Of a DNA stretch of 64,000 bases, positions 10,301-17,190 are shown one piece after another (position 1 is the stretch's first letter; each line of letters opens with the position of its first letter). The DNA lies in the NCBI GenBank assembly GCA_964636965.1, contig CAZWST010000003.1, positions 1-64,000 of the forward strand, in the 5' to 3' direction. The notes under the pieces are model-generated. The model searched no databases, was not told the DNA's origin, and saw only the letters and a program-made list of their open reading frames with translations. The stretch comes from CAG-582 sp964636965 (GTDB lineage Bacteria; Bacillota_I; Bacilli_A; RF39; UBA660). Position numbers and translations under genes: made by a program.

Positions 10301-10632
10301 CAACAGTTTCTAACTATGCTCCAGAGAATGTCTCATACCAAGTTTCTTTAGGAAGAAATGATATGAATCATATAAAGAATTATAACAGATCTCTTGAAGA
10401 TAAAAATGGATATCAAGACTTCAATCTTCACTGTGAATGTCCAACTAATAAACAAACAAATACCTTATTAGGTGGAGGAGTAGGATGTACACAGTGCAAG
10501 AGCTACTTCCTTGAAAATCTTGAAAAAGGTATAGTAAAATATGATAATGTTGAACACAAAGTTAAAGTATGGAGTTCTCCAAAATCTCTTCAAAGTATAA
10601 GAGAAACAGCAGCTTCAAAAAATAGATGGTAG
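7309..10632 (+). CDS. Giant Cys-rich secreted protein, cassette B, with a different head
   Basis: 1,107 residues with a signal peptide (1-23). Residues about 45-390 form a Gly/Ser/Asn-rich head with no YCxDPG or YQxxW blocks, hence not a thioester domain and not related to the head of the cassette A protein by eye. From about residue 395 to the end it parallels that protein: CC pairs, YCDIYCTERV (449-458), AITATSGRYF, EGFRRCR, a coiled-coil-like segment, a DAKYHATCKW block, and a C-terminal CECP/CTQCKSYF region. This indicates a conserved Cys-rich shaft carrying exchangeable heads. A strong Shine-Dalgarno (AGGAGG) precedes the ATG. No sorting signal is visible. Confidence 0.85.
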   Translation: MKRFKLLIIILALLVVSPTTCYASSESSGEEGSGAGIINPCSPNCSGIVRSSSLGGVRITFVDASGHVVPASGNQSFDFVTYVRPGKEGINFFYNSFSGDRNKIAMSGGANYSEGTSPQSSFKRFSAVASAYNNNEPGHKASLPTSGNTGGSLNKGYGSELNFFLGLTRTGNPTYAQDVNAFIKAIAEVSGGFNAEDLIYKVAEGCNTGEEIFIVMEPLFFWSGKTGGGYTNYFGTLADSYHFFGGSIPGSVGLYNTNRLAYVIYYEREIAAYKGATGVSKDGFKIQSAADLLSTAGFGLAVDWANDPGQYCNSCSYENGKFSYDNKIYPGDLVIPSGFKSIEDYAFTGRDSGGAGCCDILEPQIGSMPKEWQDAYDKLCREDEPDCCTPSVPKEPPVIDVHNCCEDSPLSKVIDSELDDIFCYDSELQVEYFKNRCENDRYKEKLNDYCDIYCTERVTMEVPQAITATSGRYFTLSKTSKGTTSPYIEGFRRCRVKVYYNEWRKKYAETVKRQVDQYNEFQRQASMEKNYEEALPTKETIHETGTITTSCSETDNSTTPPTKKSSTGSATFDYVYYKWTFKNNYNYHTVDLKDDHYTRVEIVRGQTLKEPHEPYSLYKYDEAKAAYDAAKSQAASNCGLGNVSYGGTQFKEFTASYRNENPEEVINTIKQAKESAKAAYEIATKEADTLEHNIDECDYYFDDSKSRLEEKATYDGKDAEKHYSFTPDLLFRYSQVYLGEDGKAVLDTLAVEFDRSCEYKTLYDKDETDVDEIKPDRYSGIYSNGSERMHDFDKDVELVYEPNGVPLSKYYDYEYKAEKLFTTDAKYHATCKWTEKDKDIYTLVPSGISSETSVFNHTIHNREYKIYLSTFDGTYQTYWDINNVGHKGGFTSYFQRGTKTCAGENPEDIGTTITCKIHVEHELVQTGKCNGSNGTDTTISEDDCDINKEGYDLFAFKVADPQDLFPTGTETASGTIAYNWTQTERGKQVMNEIQEKGATVSNYAPENVSYQVSLGRNDMNHIKNYNRSLEDKNGYQDFNLHCECPTNKQTNTLLGGGVGCTQCKSYFLENLEKGIVKYDNVEHKVKVWSSPKSLQSIRETAASKNRW

Positions 10633-10641
10633 GTGAATTGA

Positions 10642-11076
10642 ATGAAAGAAAGTTTATGGGGCTATTGGATAGTTGTACTTGGAATATCAATCATGAGTGT
10701 AATGATACTTCTCCAAAACTATACAACTACTAATGAGCAAGATTATTACATGATTAAAGAAGTACTAGAAGCTAGTATGTACGAAGCAGTAGACTATGGT
10801 TATTACCGCGATACTGGTGAGCTTAAAATGAATGCTGAAAAATTTACAGAAAACTTCATAAGAAGATTTTCTGAAACAGTAAATATTAACAAAAGATATA
10901 CTATCTCATTTTATGATATATATGAACAACCACCAGCTGCAAGTGTATCTATCGCAACTAAAACAAATAAAACTTCATTTGGACAAAGCCAAGATGCCAA
11001 TGCTGATCAAGCTGCTATAGTAAATAGATTGACAGGAATACTTTATACAAATAGCAAATATCAACCTAGAGTTTAA
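10642..11076 (+). CDS. Small TadE/pseudopilin-like membrane protein (DUF5411-like)
   Basis: 144 residues. A short N-terminus (MKESLWGYW) leads straight into a hydrophobic helix (about 8-25), then an amphipathic helix and a small beta domain ending in a polar tail. This layout is that of TadE/TadG-like or type IV pseudopilin-like subunits. From memory it resembles the uncharacterised DUF5411 family of gut Firmicutes, which I cannot verify here. It lies 9 bases behind the cassette B giant gene with its own AGGTG ribosome site and ends the operon. It suggests that the giants act with a Tad/type II-like export or pilus machine encoded elsewhere. Confidence 0.7.
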   Translation: MKESLWGYWIVVLGISIMSVMILLQNYTTTNEQDYYMIKEVLEASMYEAVDYGYYRDTGELKMNAEKFTENFIRRFSETVNINKRYTISFYDIYEQPPAASVSIATKTNKTSFGQSQDANADQAAIVNRLTGILYTNSKYQPRV

Positions 11077-11077
11077 A

Positions 11078-11100
11078 AGAACATAAATATGTTCTTTTTT
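11078..11100 (+). terminator. Terminator of cassette B
   Basis: An 8-bp hairpin AGAACATA/TATGTTCT (11078-11085 with 11088-11095; the tight loop probably opens one or two pairs) followed by T residues, directly after the stop codon. Confidence 0.8.
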
Positions 11101-11114
11101 TATTAAATTAAAAA

Positions 11115-11154
11115 CTAGTTATAGAATCATTTTTATAAACATATATATAACTAG
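11115..11154. repeat. 9-bp inverted repeat in the spoVS leader
   Basis: CTAGTTATA (11115-11123) and TATAACTAG (11146-11154) are perfect inverted copies separated by 22 bases. The right arm abuts the Shine-Dalgarno of spoVS, so the repeat could be an operator or an RNA hairpin that affects translation. Confidence 0.45.
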
Positions 11155-11169
11155 AAAGGAAAAATGATT

Positions 11170-11430
11170 ATGGAAATATTAAAAGTATCAAGCAAATCAA
11201 ATCCTAGTAAAGTAGCAGGAGCGATTGCAAATGTGTTTAGAAGTTTAGGAAGTGTAGAAATTCAAACTATTGGAGCAGGAAGTCTAAATCAAGCAATAAA
11301 AGCTATATGCATTGCTAGAGGGTTTGTTGCACCAAGTGGAAATAATTTAATTGTAATTCCAGCTTTTTCAGACATTACGATTGAAGGAGAAGAAAAAACT
11401 GCTATAAAATTAATAGTTGAGGCTAGATAA
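11170..11430 (+). CDS. spoVS: Stage V sporulation protein S
   Basis: 86 residues matching SpoVS over the whole length: LKVSSKSNPSKVAGA, the EIQTIGAGSLNQAIKA core, ARGFVAPSG and the IEGEEKTAIKLIVE end. SpoVS is a small Alba-like nucleic-acid-binding protein. In Bacillus subtilis it affects spore coat assembly and septation, and it is also found in some non-sporulating bacteria. I chose the ATG at 11170 because AAAGGA (11155-11160) lies 9 bases upstream. An in-frame ATG at 11164 is only 3 bases away, and the family begins with M-E-[IV]-LKVS. It is monocistronic between two terminators. Confidence 0.95.
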   Translation: MEILKVSSKSNPSKVAGAIANVFRSLGSVEIQTIGAGSLNQAIKAICIARGFVAPSGNNLIVIPAFSDITIEGEEKTAIKLIVEAR

Positions 11431-11444
11431 CTGCCTCTTTTTTT
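11419..11444 (+). terminator. Terminator overlapping the spoVS stop codon
   Basis: GAGGC (11419-11423) pairs with GCCTC (11433-11437), followed by seven T. The left arm is inside the last codons of spoVS. Confidence 0.8.
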
Positions 11445-11504
11445 ATTAATTATTTGAAAAAATTAAAAAAATGAAGTATTATATATTAAAAAAAGGAGGA
11501 ACTT

Positions 11505-12203
11505 ATGAAAATATTTAAAAAAATAGTTATAGTTATATTACTTGTTACAGTCTTATCTATTACAGTTTTCTTTAGTGTCCTCCTAATTAGAAGTAACAAT
11601 ACTAAAACTGATGAACCAATTGTAACAACCATTGAAAACGATTATACGATGTATATCAAAAGTGATGAAACAATAAAAATTAATTTTAAGGAAAAGTATC
11701 ACACCTGTAAAACTGAATCTAAAGAAAAAAGATGCGGTATTGTAAGTAATGATGTAATAAATGCGGTTAAATTAGGTAAAAATGAAGAACTAGTTAACTA
11801 TGAAGATACTAATATAATTGATGTTGTAAATACAATTATATTATCTAGCAAATCAAAGAGTATTACTATTACAACAAACTGGAATTCTCGTTTTACAGAA
11901 GAAGAATTAGCAAATATGTTTAAAAATAAAGCAAAAAAAATAAAGGTCGTCTTTAATGATAAAATTGATGAAAATAAAATAACTACCAAAGAATTTAAAG
12001 TTATATTTGATGCTAAAAATGGTAGTAAAAAAGTTACTGTATTAGTTGAACAAAATAAAAAAGTAAAATCATTAGAAACACCAAAGAAAAAAGGTTATAA
12101 ATTTGTTTGCTGGGAATTAAATGGTAAAAAGTATGACTTTAATAAACCAGTAACAAAAGATATAAAATTAACTGCAAAATGGAAAAAGAAATCTAATAAA
12201 TAG
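11505..12203 (+). CDS. Membrane-anchored protein with C-terminal InlB B-repeat
   Basis: 232 residues. An uncleaved N-terminal signal-anchor (about 6-30) is followed by an extracellular linker, a segment with a Cys pair (HTC-x(9)-RC) and, from about residue 163, one Listeria/Bacteroides (InlB B/Flg_new) repeat: the FDAKNGSKK strand, GYKFVCWELNGKKYDF and a final LTAKWKKK. Such repeats are beta-grasp spacers in surface proteins of host-associated bacteria. The same kind of repeat recurs in the giant protein at 57973. Function unknown. It is monocistronic, with AAAGGAGG before the ATG. Confidence 0.8.
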   Translation: MKIFKKIVIVILLVTVLSITVFFSVLLIRSNNTKTDEPIVTTIENDYTMYIKSDETIKINFKEKYHTCKTESKEKRCGIVSNDVINAVKLGKNEELVNYEDTNIIDVVNTIILSSKSKSITITTNWNSRFTEEELANMFKNKAKKIKVVFNDKIDENKITTKEFKVIFDAKNGSKKVTVLVEQNKKVKSLETPKKKGYKFVCWELNGKKYDFNKPVTKDIKLTAKWKKKSNK

Positions 12204-12213
12204 ATTTCTTTTT
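12186..12213 (+). terminator. Terminator overlapping the stop of the InlB-repeat gene
   Basis: AAGAAATCT (12186-12194) pairs with AGATTTCTT (12202-12210), followed by T residues. The stem contains the final codons. Confidence 0.75.
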
Positions 12214-12280
12214 GTATTAATTCCTTCATTGATTCATTAATAAAATTAACAATTATATAATAACATAAACAATAATATTA

Positions 12281-12289
12281 TGATATAAT
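12281..12289 (+). promoter_or_regulatory. Extended -10 promoter of recX
   Basis: TG-A-TATAAT (12281-12289) lies 8 bases before the GGGAG ribosome site, so the leader would be only about 10 to 12 bases. No good -35 is visible. Confidence 0.55.
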
Positions 12290-12306
12290 CTTTATAGGGA
12301 GAAATT

Positions 12307-13071
12307 ATGAAAATACAAAAATATATTAAAGATAAACAAAACAAGTATAAAGTAGTAATTGACGATGAAGAGTATATCTTATATGACGATGTTATTATAA
12401 AATATAATCTTTTATTAACAAAAGAAATAGATGATTCTTTATTCAAAGAAATAATCCTTTTTAATGATGAATTAAAAAGTTACTATGATTCAATAAAATA
12501 TATTAATAAACGCTTAAGAAGTGAACTTGAGATACGTGAATATTTAGCAAAAAAGGGTCTAACAGAAGCAGTAATTAATAAGACAATTAAAAGACTTACA
12601 AGCACTAAATTTATAAATGATGATAATTATTTAAATGCTTACTTTAAAGATCAAATTAATCTGACTAACAATGGACCTAAAAAGATAAAAGCATCCCTAC
12701 TTAAGTTAGGTTTAAATGAAGAAGCTATAGAAGAAAAAATATCATCAATTGATAAAGATATCTGGAATCAAAAAATTGATAAATATATTGATAAAAAGAT
12801 AAGTGTTAACCATACATCTTCATGCAATATGTTAAAAATTAAAATAACTAATGACTTAATAAATCTAGGATTTGATAAAGAAGACATTGTAAGTATTATA
12901 AATAAAAAAGATATAAATGATTCAAATATTTTAAAAAATGAATACGAAAAAGCTAAAAGAAAATTTGAAAAAAAATATGAAGGATATGAACTTGATAATA
13001 AGATAAAAAATTATCTATTTAGAAAGGGATTTCATATAAGTGATCTAAAGGAGTTAAATGATGAAGAATAG
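12307..13071 (+). CDS. recX: Regulatory protein RecX
   Basis: 254 residues, the usual long RecX of Firmicutes. Features are the early beta-rich part, then repeated three-helix units: the R-S-E-x-E-[IL]-R-E-Y-L-x-x-K-G block at about residues 69-81, FINDDNYLNAYFKDQI, GPKKIKASLLKLGL, and a C-terminal NKIKNYLFRKGF. RecX binds RecA filaments and modulates homologous recombination and the SOS response. recA is not in the window. It is co-transcribed with a small membrane protein whose start overlaps its end. Confidence 0.9.
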   Translation: MKIQKYIKDKQNKYKVVIDDEEYILYDDVIIKYNLLLTKEIDDSLFKEIILFNDELKSYYDSIKYINKRLRSELEIREYLAKKGLTEAVINKTIKRLTSTKFINDDNYLNAYFKDQINLTNNGPKKIKASLLKLGLNEEAIEEKISSIDKDIWNQKIDKYIDKKISVNHTSSCNMLKIKITNDLINLGFDKEDIVSIINKKDINDSNILKNEYEKAKRKFEKKYEGYELDNKIKNYLFRKGFHISDLKELNDEE

Positions 13072-13396
13072 ATATGAAAGAAAAAGTCGAAAAGAAAAAA
13101 AAGAAGCAATAAAAGAATTTGCTAATTCTAGTGAAAAAAATGCTTTAATCATGTCTCGTATAAAAAGACTAAGAGTAGTAGGTATTATTGGTGTAATCTA
13201 TTCATCTCTTATGTTTGTTTTAGATTTTTTAAAAGAAAAAAAAGTATTTGATTATGGATTAAGTGTATTCGATAATTTATTAGTAAATTATATTATTGAT
13301 GGATGTCTTTTAGTATTCTGTGCAATTTTTATAATTAAAGCAAATAGTTTAATTAAAGAACAAGTTAATGCATATTTAATTCAAAAGAAAAAATAG
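13061..13396 (+). CDS. Small two-helix membrane protein
   Basis: Unknown. A charged N-terminus of about 40 residues (ERKSRKEKKEAIKEF) is followed by two membrane helices (about 38-57 and 78-101) and a short basic tail. The ATG at 13061 lies 7 bases from AAAGGAG (13047-13053). An ATG one codon earlier (13058) is also possible. It overlaps the end of recX by about ten bases and is probably translationally coupled to it. Confidence 0.7.
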   Translation: MKNRYERKSRKEKKEAIKEFANSSEKNALIMSRIKRLRVVGIIGVIYSSLMFVLDFLKEKKVFDYGLSVFDNLLVNYIIDGCLLVFCAIFIIKANSLIKEQVNAYLIQKKK

Positions 13397-13404
13397 TAAA
13401 CTTA

Positions 13405-13413
13405 TGATATAAT
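13405..13413 (+). promoter_or_regulatory. Extended -10 promoter of the Nudix gene
   Basis: TG-A-TATAAT (13405-13413) is followed 4 bases later by the ribosome site region GTAGGTG, giving a very short leader. Confidence 0.55.
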
Positions 13414-13430
13414 TAAAGTAGGTGATACTG

Positions 13431-14111
13431 ATGGAAGTTAATAATCCTTTATATAAAAATCAAGGAATACATGTTATAACAAGTATATTTACTGTTGATC
13501 ATGGAGTAGTTAAAATATTATTAATTAAAAGAAATAATGAACCTTATAAAGATGCATGGGCACTTGTAGGTGGAGCACTTTATAATAATGAAGATTTAAC
13601 TAGTGGAGTTATGAGAGAAATAAAAGAGAAAACAGGAATTAAAAATATTGACTTACAATTAGTAGATGTTCATGGTAAAGTAAATAGAAGTCCCGTAATG
13701 CGCATGGTAGCAGTATCATATATGGGTGTTCTTGATATAAATCGTGTAACCTTAATTAAGAAAACTTTAAAAACTAATGATGCCGAATGGTTTAATATAA
13801 AAGATGTTAAAGATATGAATCTTGCCTACGATCACTCGGAAATAATTGTTCGTGCTTTCGAAGAATTAAAAAAACAAATATCAAGGAGTAATATTTTAGC
13901 ATCCCTTTTTCCAGATGGATTTACTATGCCAGAGATTCAAAAGACTTATGAAGCAATTTTAGGAGTAACTTTGGATAGACGTAATTTTAGAAGAAAGCTA
14001 TTAAGTTTAAATCTTGTAGAAGATACAGGTGAGTATTTGAATTTTGAAGGTAAAAAGCCAGCTAAACTTTATAGATTTAAAGATAAATTAGAAGAAAAGA
14101 ATATTTTTTAA
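13431..14111 (+). CDS. NrtR-like Nudix-domain regulator or ADP-ribose hydrolase
   Basis: 226 residues. The N-terminal Nudix fold (about 10-145) has the box G48-x5-E54-x7-R62-E-I-x-E66-K67-x-G-I70. The last of the three metal-binding glutamates is Lys67, so hydrolysis may be weak or lost. The C-terminal part (about 155-226) has the winged-helix pattern of NrtR/NadQ-type NAD regulators (FTMPEIQKTYEAILG...DRRNFRRKL). Family members either hydrolyse ADP-ribose or sense it to control NAD genes. The ATG at 13431 is favoured because the GTAGGTG ribosome site overlaps the upstream GTG at 13422. It lies 9 bases before the pyrophosphatase gene and is probably co-transcribed with it. Confidence 0.8.
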   Translation: MEVNNPLYKNQGIHVITSIFTVDHGVVKILLIKRNNEPYKDAWALVGGALYNNEDLTSGVMREIKEKTGIKNIDLQLVDVHGKVNRSPVMRMVAVSYMGVLDINRVTLIKKTLKTNDAEWFNIKDVKDMNLAYDHSEIIVRAFEELKKQISRSNILASLFPDGFTMPEIQKTYEAILGVTLDRRNFRRKLLSLNLVEDTGEYLNFEGKKPAKLYRFKDKLEEKNIF

Positions 14112-14120
14112 GGAGAATAT

Positions 14121-14612
14121 ATGAAAATAACAGTTGATGCTACAGTTGAAATAACTAATGGTTCAAAGAATAAATACGAGATAGATAAAAATACGGGTAA
14201 AATACGTTTAGAACGGGTAATAAATTCATCTAATGTTTATCCCGCTGAATATGGAACAATTGAAAATACTTTATCTCCTGATGGAGACCCACTTGATATA
14301 TTAATACTTTCAAATGAAAAAACTTATCCAGGGTGTATAGTTCCAGCAAGAGTTTTAGGATACTTAGATATGATTGATAATGGCTTAGTTGATTATAAAT
14401 TAATAGCTGTAGTAGATGTTGATCCAAAATTTGATGGTATAAATAACTTATATGACTTACCAGAAATAACTTTAAGGGAAATAAAAAATTTCTTTGAAAA
14501 CTATAAAACGCTTGATAAAGTCCCAGTAAAAGTTGGAGATTTTCATGAAGTTCATGAAGCAAGCAAAATAATAGAAGAATGCCAAAATAGATTTAAAAGT
14601 GTTATAAAGTAA
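14121..14612 (+). CDS. ppa: Inorganic pyrophosphatase, family I
   Basis: 163 residues. It hydrolyses pyrophosphate to two phosphates in the cytoplasm and pulls biosynthetic reactions forward. The signature D54-G-D56-P-L-D59 with its metal ligands is present, as are the preceding VYPAEYGTIENT substrate block and a VVDVDPKF...LREIKNFFENYK tail typical of the soluble family I enzyme. Many Firmicutes use family II instead. A good Shine-Dalgarno (AAGGAG) precedes the ATG. Confidence 0.93.
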   Translation: MKITVDATVEITNGSKNKYEIDKNTGKIRLERVINSSNVYPAEYGTIENTLSPDGDPLDILILSNEKTYPGCIVPARVLGYLDMIDNGLVDYKLIAVVDVDPKFDGINNLYDLPEITLREIKNFFENYKTLDKVPVKVGDFHEVHEASKIIEECQNRFKSVIK

Positions 14613-14614
14613 TT

Positions 14615-14663
14615 AAACAATAATATACTTTAATATGAAAAAAGTTATATTATTGTTTTTTTT
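14615..14663 (+). terminator. Terminator of the ppa unit, overlapping the next start codon
   Basis: A perfect 13-bp stem (14615-14627 with 14646-14658) and a T run to 14663. The 18-base loop contains the ATG (14635-14637) of the following carboxypeptidase gene. Confidence 0.7.
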
Positions 14664-15663
14664 AATTGTTTTTCCAATAAATGTTAAGGCCTCAATCTGT
14701 GTAATGGATACAGATTCTAAAAGATTACTTTATGGAAGTGGAGAAAATGAAGAGAGGTTAATCGCGTCAACCACAAAAATAATGACGGCTCTAGTAGTCA
14801 TCAGGAGTGTTGATGACTTAAATAAAGAAATAGAAGTAACAGAAGAAGTATTAAAAAGCTTTGGATCAGGCATATATATAGAAGTAGGAGAACACATTAA
14901 AATTATTGATTTATTGTATGGGCTTATGCTTAGAAGTGGAAATGATGCTGCTATTATCTTAGCAAATCATGTTGGTGGATCTATGGAAGGTTTTGCTTAT
15001 CTAATGAATGATACTGCAAAGTCTTTAGATATGAGAAATTCTAAGTTTATTAATTCATCTGGACTTGAAAATGAATCTGGTGAAGGAAACACATCAACAT
15101 GTTACGATATGTCTCTTCTTATGTCTGAAGCTATAAAAAATGAAATACTTTCAAAAATAATGAGTACAAAACATTATGGAGTACAAACAGATTATAAATA
15201 TTATGACTGGTATAATAAAAATAGATTACTTAGAGAATATAAATATACGACAGGTGGTAAAACCGGATATACAGAAAAAGCCTATCGGACTTTAGTAACA
15301 TCAGCTACTAAAGATAACAAGAACTTATGTGTTGTAACCCTTAATGAAAAAGATGACTTTCTAAAACATAAAAATAAATATGAAGAATTTTTTAAAAAAT
15401 ATAAATTAGTAAATGTCGTAAATAAGAAAAGCTTCTTAAAAGATGAAGGCTATGAAATAAAAGAAGATATAAATATGTTACTTTTAAATAATGAAATAAA
15501 AAAAGTCAAAGTAGAAGTAGAGTATATAGATGATGCATTATCACGTAAAGGATATGTAACTGTCTCATTAGATGGACATGTTTACTTTAAAGAACCTATT
15601 TATAAAAGGGAAAAGAAAAAAAGTTTACTCTCAAGAATAAAATCTTTCTTTAATCTATTCTAA
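14635..15663 (+). CDS. dacF: D-alanyl-D-alanine carboxypeptidase, S11/DacF family
   Basis: 342 residues. It trims the terminal D-Ala from peptidoglycan stem peptides outside the membrane. A signal peptide spans 1-19. The penicillin-binding motifs are S45-T-T-K48, S101-G-N103 and K209-T-G211, followed by the C-terminal beta domain and a basic, amphipathic tail (KREKKKSLLSRIKSFF) that can act as a membrane anchor. DacF-type enzymes modify spore cortex or vegetative wall, so the symbol is by family only. No Shine-Dalgarno precedes the ATG. A -10-like TATACT (14624-14629) would start transcription at about the ATG, so a leaderless mRNA is possible. The start lies in the loop of the upstream terminator. 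Confidence 0.88.
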   Translation: MKKVILLFFLIVFPINVKASICVMDTDSKRLLYGSGENEERLIASTTKIMTALVVIRSVDDLNKEIEVTEEVLKSFGSGIYIEVGEHIKIIDLLYGLMLRSGNDAAIILANHVGGSMEGFAYLMNDTAKSLDMRNSKFINSSGLENESGEGNTSTCYDMSLLMSEAIKNEILSKIMSTKHYGVQTDYKYYDWYNKNRLLREYKYTTGGKTGYTEKAYRTLVTSATKDNKNLCVVTLNEKDDFLKHKNKYEEFFKKYKLVNVVNKKSFLKDEGYEIKEDINMLLLNNEIKKVKVEVEYIDDALSRKGYVTVSLDGHVYFKEPIYKREKKKSLLSRIKSFFNLF

Positions 15664-15676
15664 AAACTTACTGTTA

Positions 15677-15685
15677 TGGTATAAT
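15677..15685 (+). promoter_or_regulatory. Extended -10 promoter of the CAT-like gene
   Basis: TG-G-TATAAT (15677-15685), with AGGTG at 15692-15696 and ATG at 15702. Confidence 0.55.
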
Positions 15686-15701
15686 TTGTCTAGGTGAAAA
15701 T

Positions 15702-16331
15702 ATGAAGACAATAGTTGATAATTATAATAGAGAAGATTTATTTGAATACTTTAATAATAAGACAAATCCTTTTAGTTTTGTAACTACAAGATTAGATATT
15801 ACAAATGCCTATAACTACTCAAGGAAATATAAACATTTATATGTAACACTTTGTTATTTATTTACACGTGCTATTAATAAAGTAGATGCATTCTTATATT
15901 CGTATGAATCAGGGAGTTTTATAAAGTATGATTCTCTTACACCAAGTTATACAGAAGTATTAGATAATGGAAATGTTGCATTTGTTGCTTTAAATATGAA
16001 AGATAACTTAAAAGATTTTATCGCGTTATGCGACTTTGCTAAAGAAGAATTAAAACGAACTCAAAAAGATGTAATATTAAATGACCCAGATAAGGGACAA
16101 ATTTGGTACTCTTGTCTTCCATGGTTTAAGTTTACAGGTGCAGTACCACCATATGACACAAATGTTTATATACCTCAGATTATTTGGGATAAATATGAAA
16201 TAGTTGATGGTCATGTTTATATAAACGTGATGATTATGGCTCATCATGGATTTGTAGATGGATCTCATATAGGAGCACTTATAAACTCAATAAATGAAGA
16301 ATTAGATAAATTGGGCTCTTTCACTAGATAG
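15702..16331 (+). CDS. Chloramphenicol acetyltransferase-like acyltransferase
   Basis: 209 residues, the usual length of a type A CAT subunit. The C-terminal HHGFVDGSH block (about 181-189) corresponds to the catalytic HHxxxDG motif, and an SFVTTRLDITN start and PWFKFTGAV segment also fit the family. True resistance CATs acetylate chloramphenicol with acetyl-CoA. Chromosomal homologues in commensals often have other or unknown acceptors, so a resistance role is not claimed. Monocistronic. Confidence 0.8.
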   Translation: MKTIVDNYNREDLFEYFNNKTNPFSFVTTRLDITNAYNYSRKYKHLYVTLCYLFTRAINKVDAFLYSYESGSFIKYDSLTPSYTEVLDNGNVAFVALNMKDNLKDFIALCDFAKEELKRTQKDVILNDPDKGQIWYSCLPWFKFTGAVPPYDTNVYIPQIIWDKYEIVDGHVYINVMIMAHHGFVDGSHIGALINSINEELDKLGSFTR

Positions 16332-16388
16332 TTATGCTAAAACTTCACCTTGGAGAGAATTTAACATAATTATTAAAAGTTAAATATT

Positions 16389-16410
16389 AAGTGACATTTA
16401 GTCACTTTTT
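16389..16410 (+). terminator. Terminator after the CAT-like gene
   Basis: AAGTGAC (16389-16395), loop ATTTA, GTCACTT (16401-16407), then T residues. Confidence 0.8.
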
Positions 16411-16476
16411 ATTATTAGTAAATTTAATTTACGAATAATACCAACTCATGATAAAATAAAGATACAGGTGAATAAT

Positions 16477-17190
16477 ATGGAAAGATTACAAAAAATAATT
16501 GCTGAATCAGGTTTCTGTTCACGCAGAAAGGCTGAAGAATATATAAAAAGTGGAAAAGTTTATGTTAATGGAGAAAAGGTAACTGAACTTGGAACTAAAG
16601 CATCCTTTAATGATGCTATTATAGTTGATGGGAAATCTTTAGAAAGAGAAGACAAAGTATACTATCTACTTAATAAACCCAGAGGTTATGTTTCAACAGT
16701 AAGTGATGAACATGATAGAAAAAAGATAACTGACTTAATTGAAACAAATAAACGTATATATCCTGTTGGAAGATTAGATTATGATACTACTGGATTAATA
16801 ATATTAACTAATGATGGTGAACTTGCAAATATTTTAATGCATCCATCAAGCAGTGTTGAAAAAACTTATGTAGCTAAACTAAATAAAGCTATGACTCCAA
16901 AAGATCAGATGATTTTAAAAAGTGGAGTTAAAGTAGATGGAGTAAAATGTATTCCAACAAGAGTAAAGGTAAGAGATATTGATTTAAAAAAGGATACATG
17001 CATTGTTGAAATATCTATTGTTGAAGGAAGAAATCACATTATAAAAAAAGTATTTATGGAACTCGGATATTTAGTTGATAAATTAACAAGAGTAGAATAT
17101 GGATTTTTAAAGTTAGATAATTTAAAAAGTGGAGAGTATAGGGAACTATCTATTAAAGAAGTAAAAAAACTATACGACTATAAAAACTAA
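16477..17190 (+). CDS. rluB: Ribosomal large-subunit pseudouridine synthase B family
   Basis: 237 residues. An N-terminal S4 RNA-binding domain (about 2-50, ERLQKIIAESGFCSRRKAEE) is followed by an RsuA/RluB-type catalytic domain with GRLD101YDTTGLIILTNDG. Asp101 is the nucleophile that isomerises uridine in 23S rRNA. RluB rather than RsuA is favoured by length and the Firmicute context. The ATG at 16477 is chosen because AGGTG (16466-16470) lies 6 bases upstream and overlaps the alternative GTG at 16468. It overlaps the next gene by one base. Confidence 0.9.
   Translation: MERLQKIIAESGFCSRRKAEEYIKSGKVYVNGEKVTELGTKASFNDAIIVDGKSLEREDKVYYLLNKPRGYVSTVSDEHDRKKITDLIETNKRIYPVGRLDYDTTGLIILTNDGELANILMHPSSSVEKTYVAKLNKAMTPKDQMILKSGVKVDGVKCIPTRVKVRDIDLKKDTCIVEISIVEGRNHIIKKVFMELGYLVDKLTRVEYGFLKLDNLKSGEYRELSIKEVKKLYDYKN

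Noticed and set aside
14230..14562. Minus-strand open frame within ppa.
   Set aside because: Shadow of the conserved pyrophosphatase, with no start signals or recognisable product.
15702..16331. Chloramphenicol resistance determinant on a mobile element.
   Set aside because: No transposase, repeats or composition change around it. The family includes many non-resistance acyltransferases.
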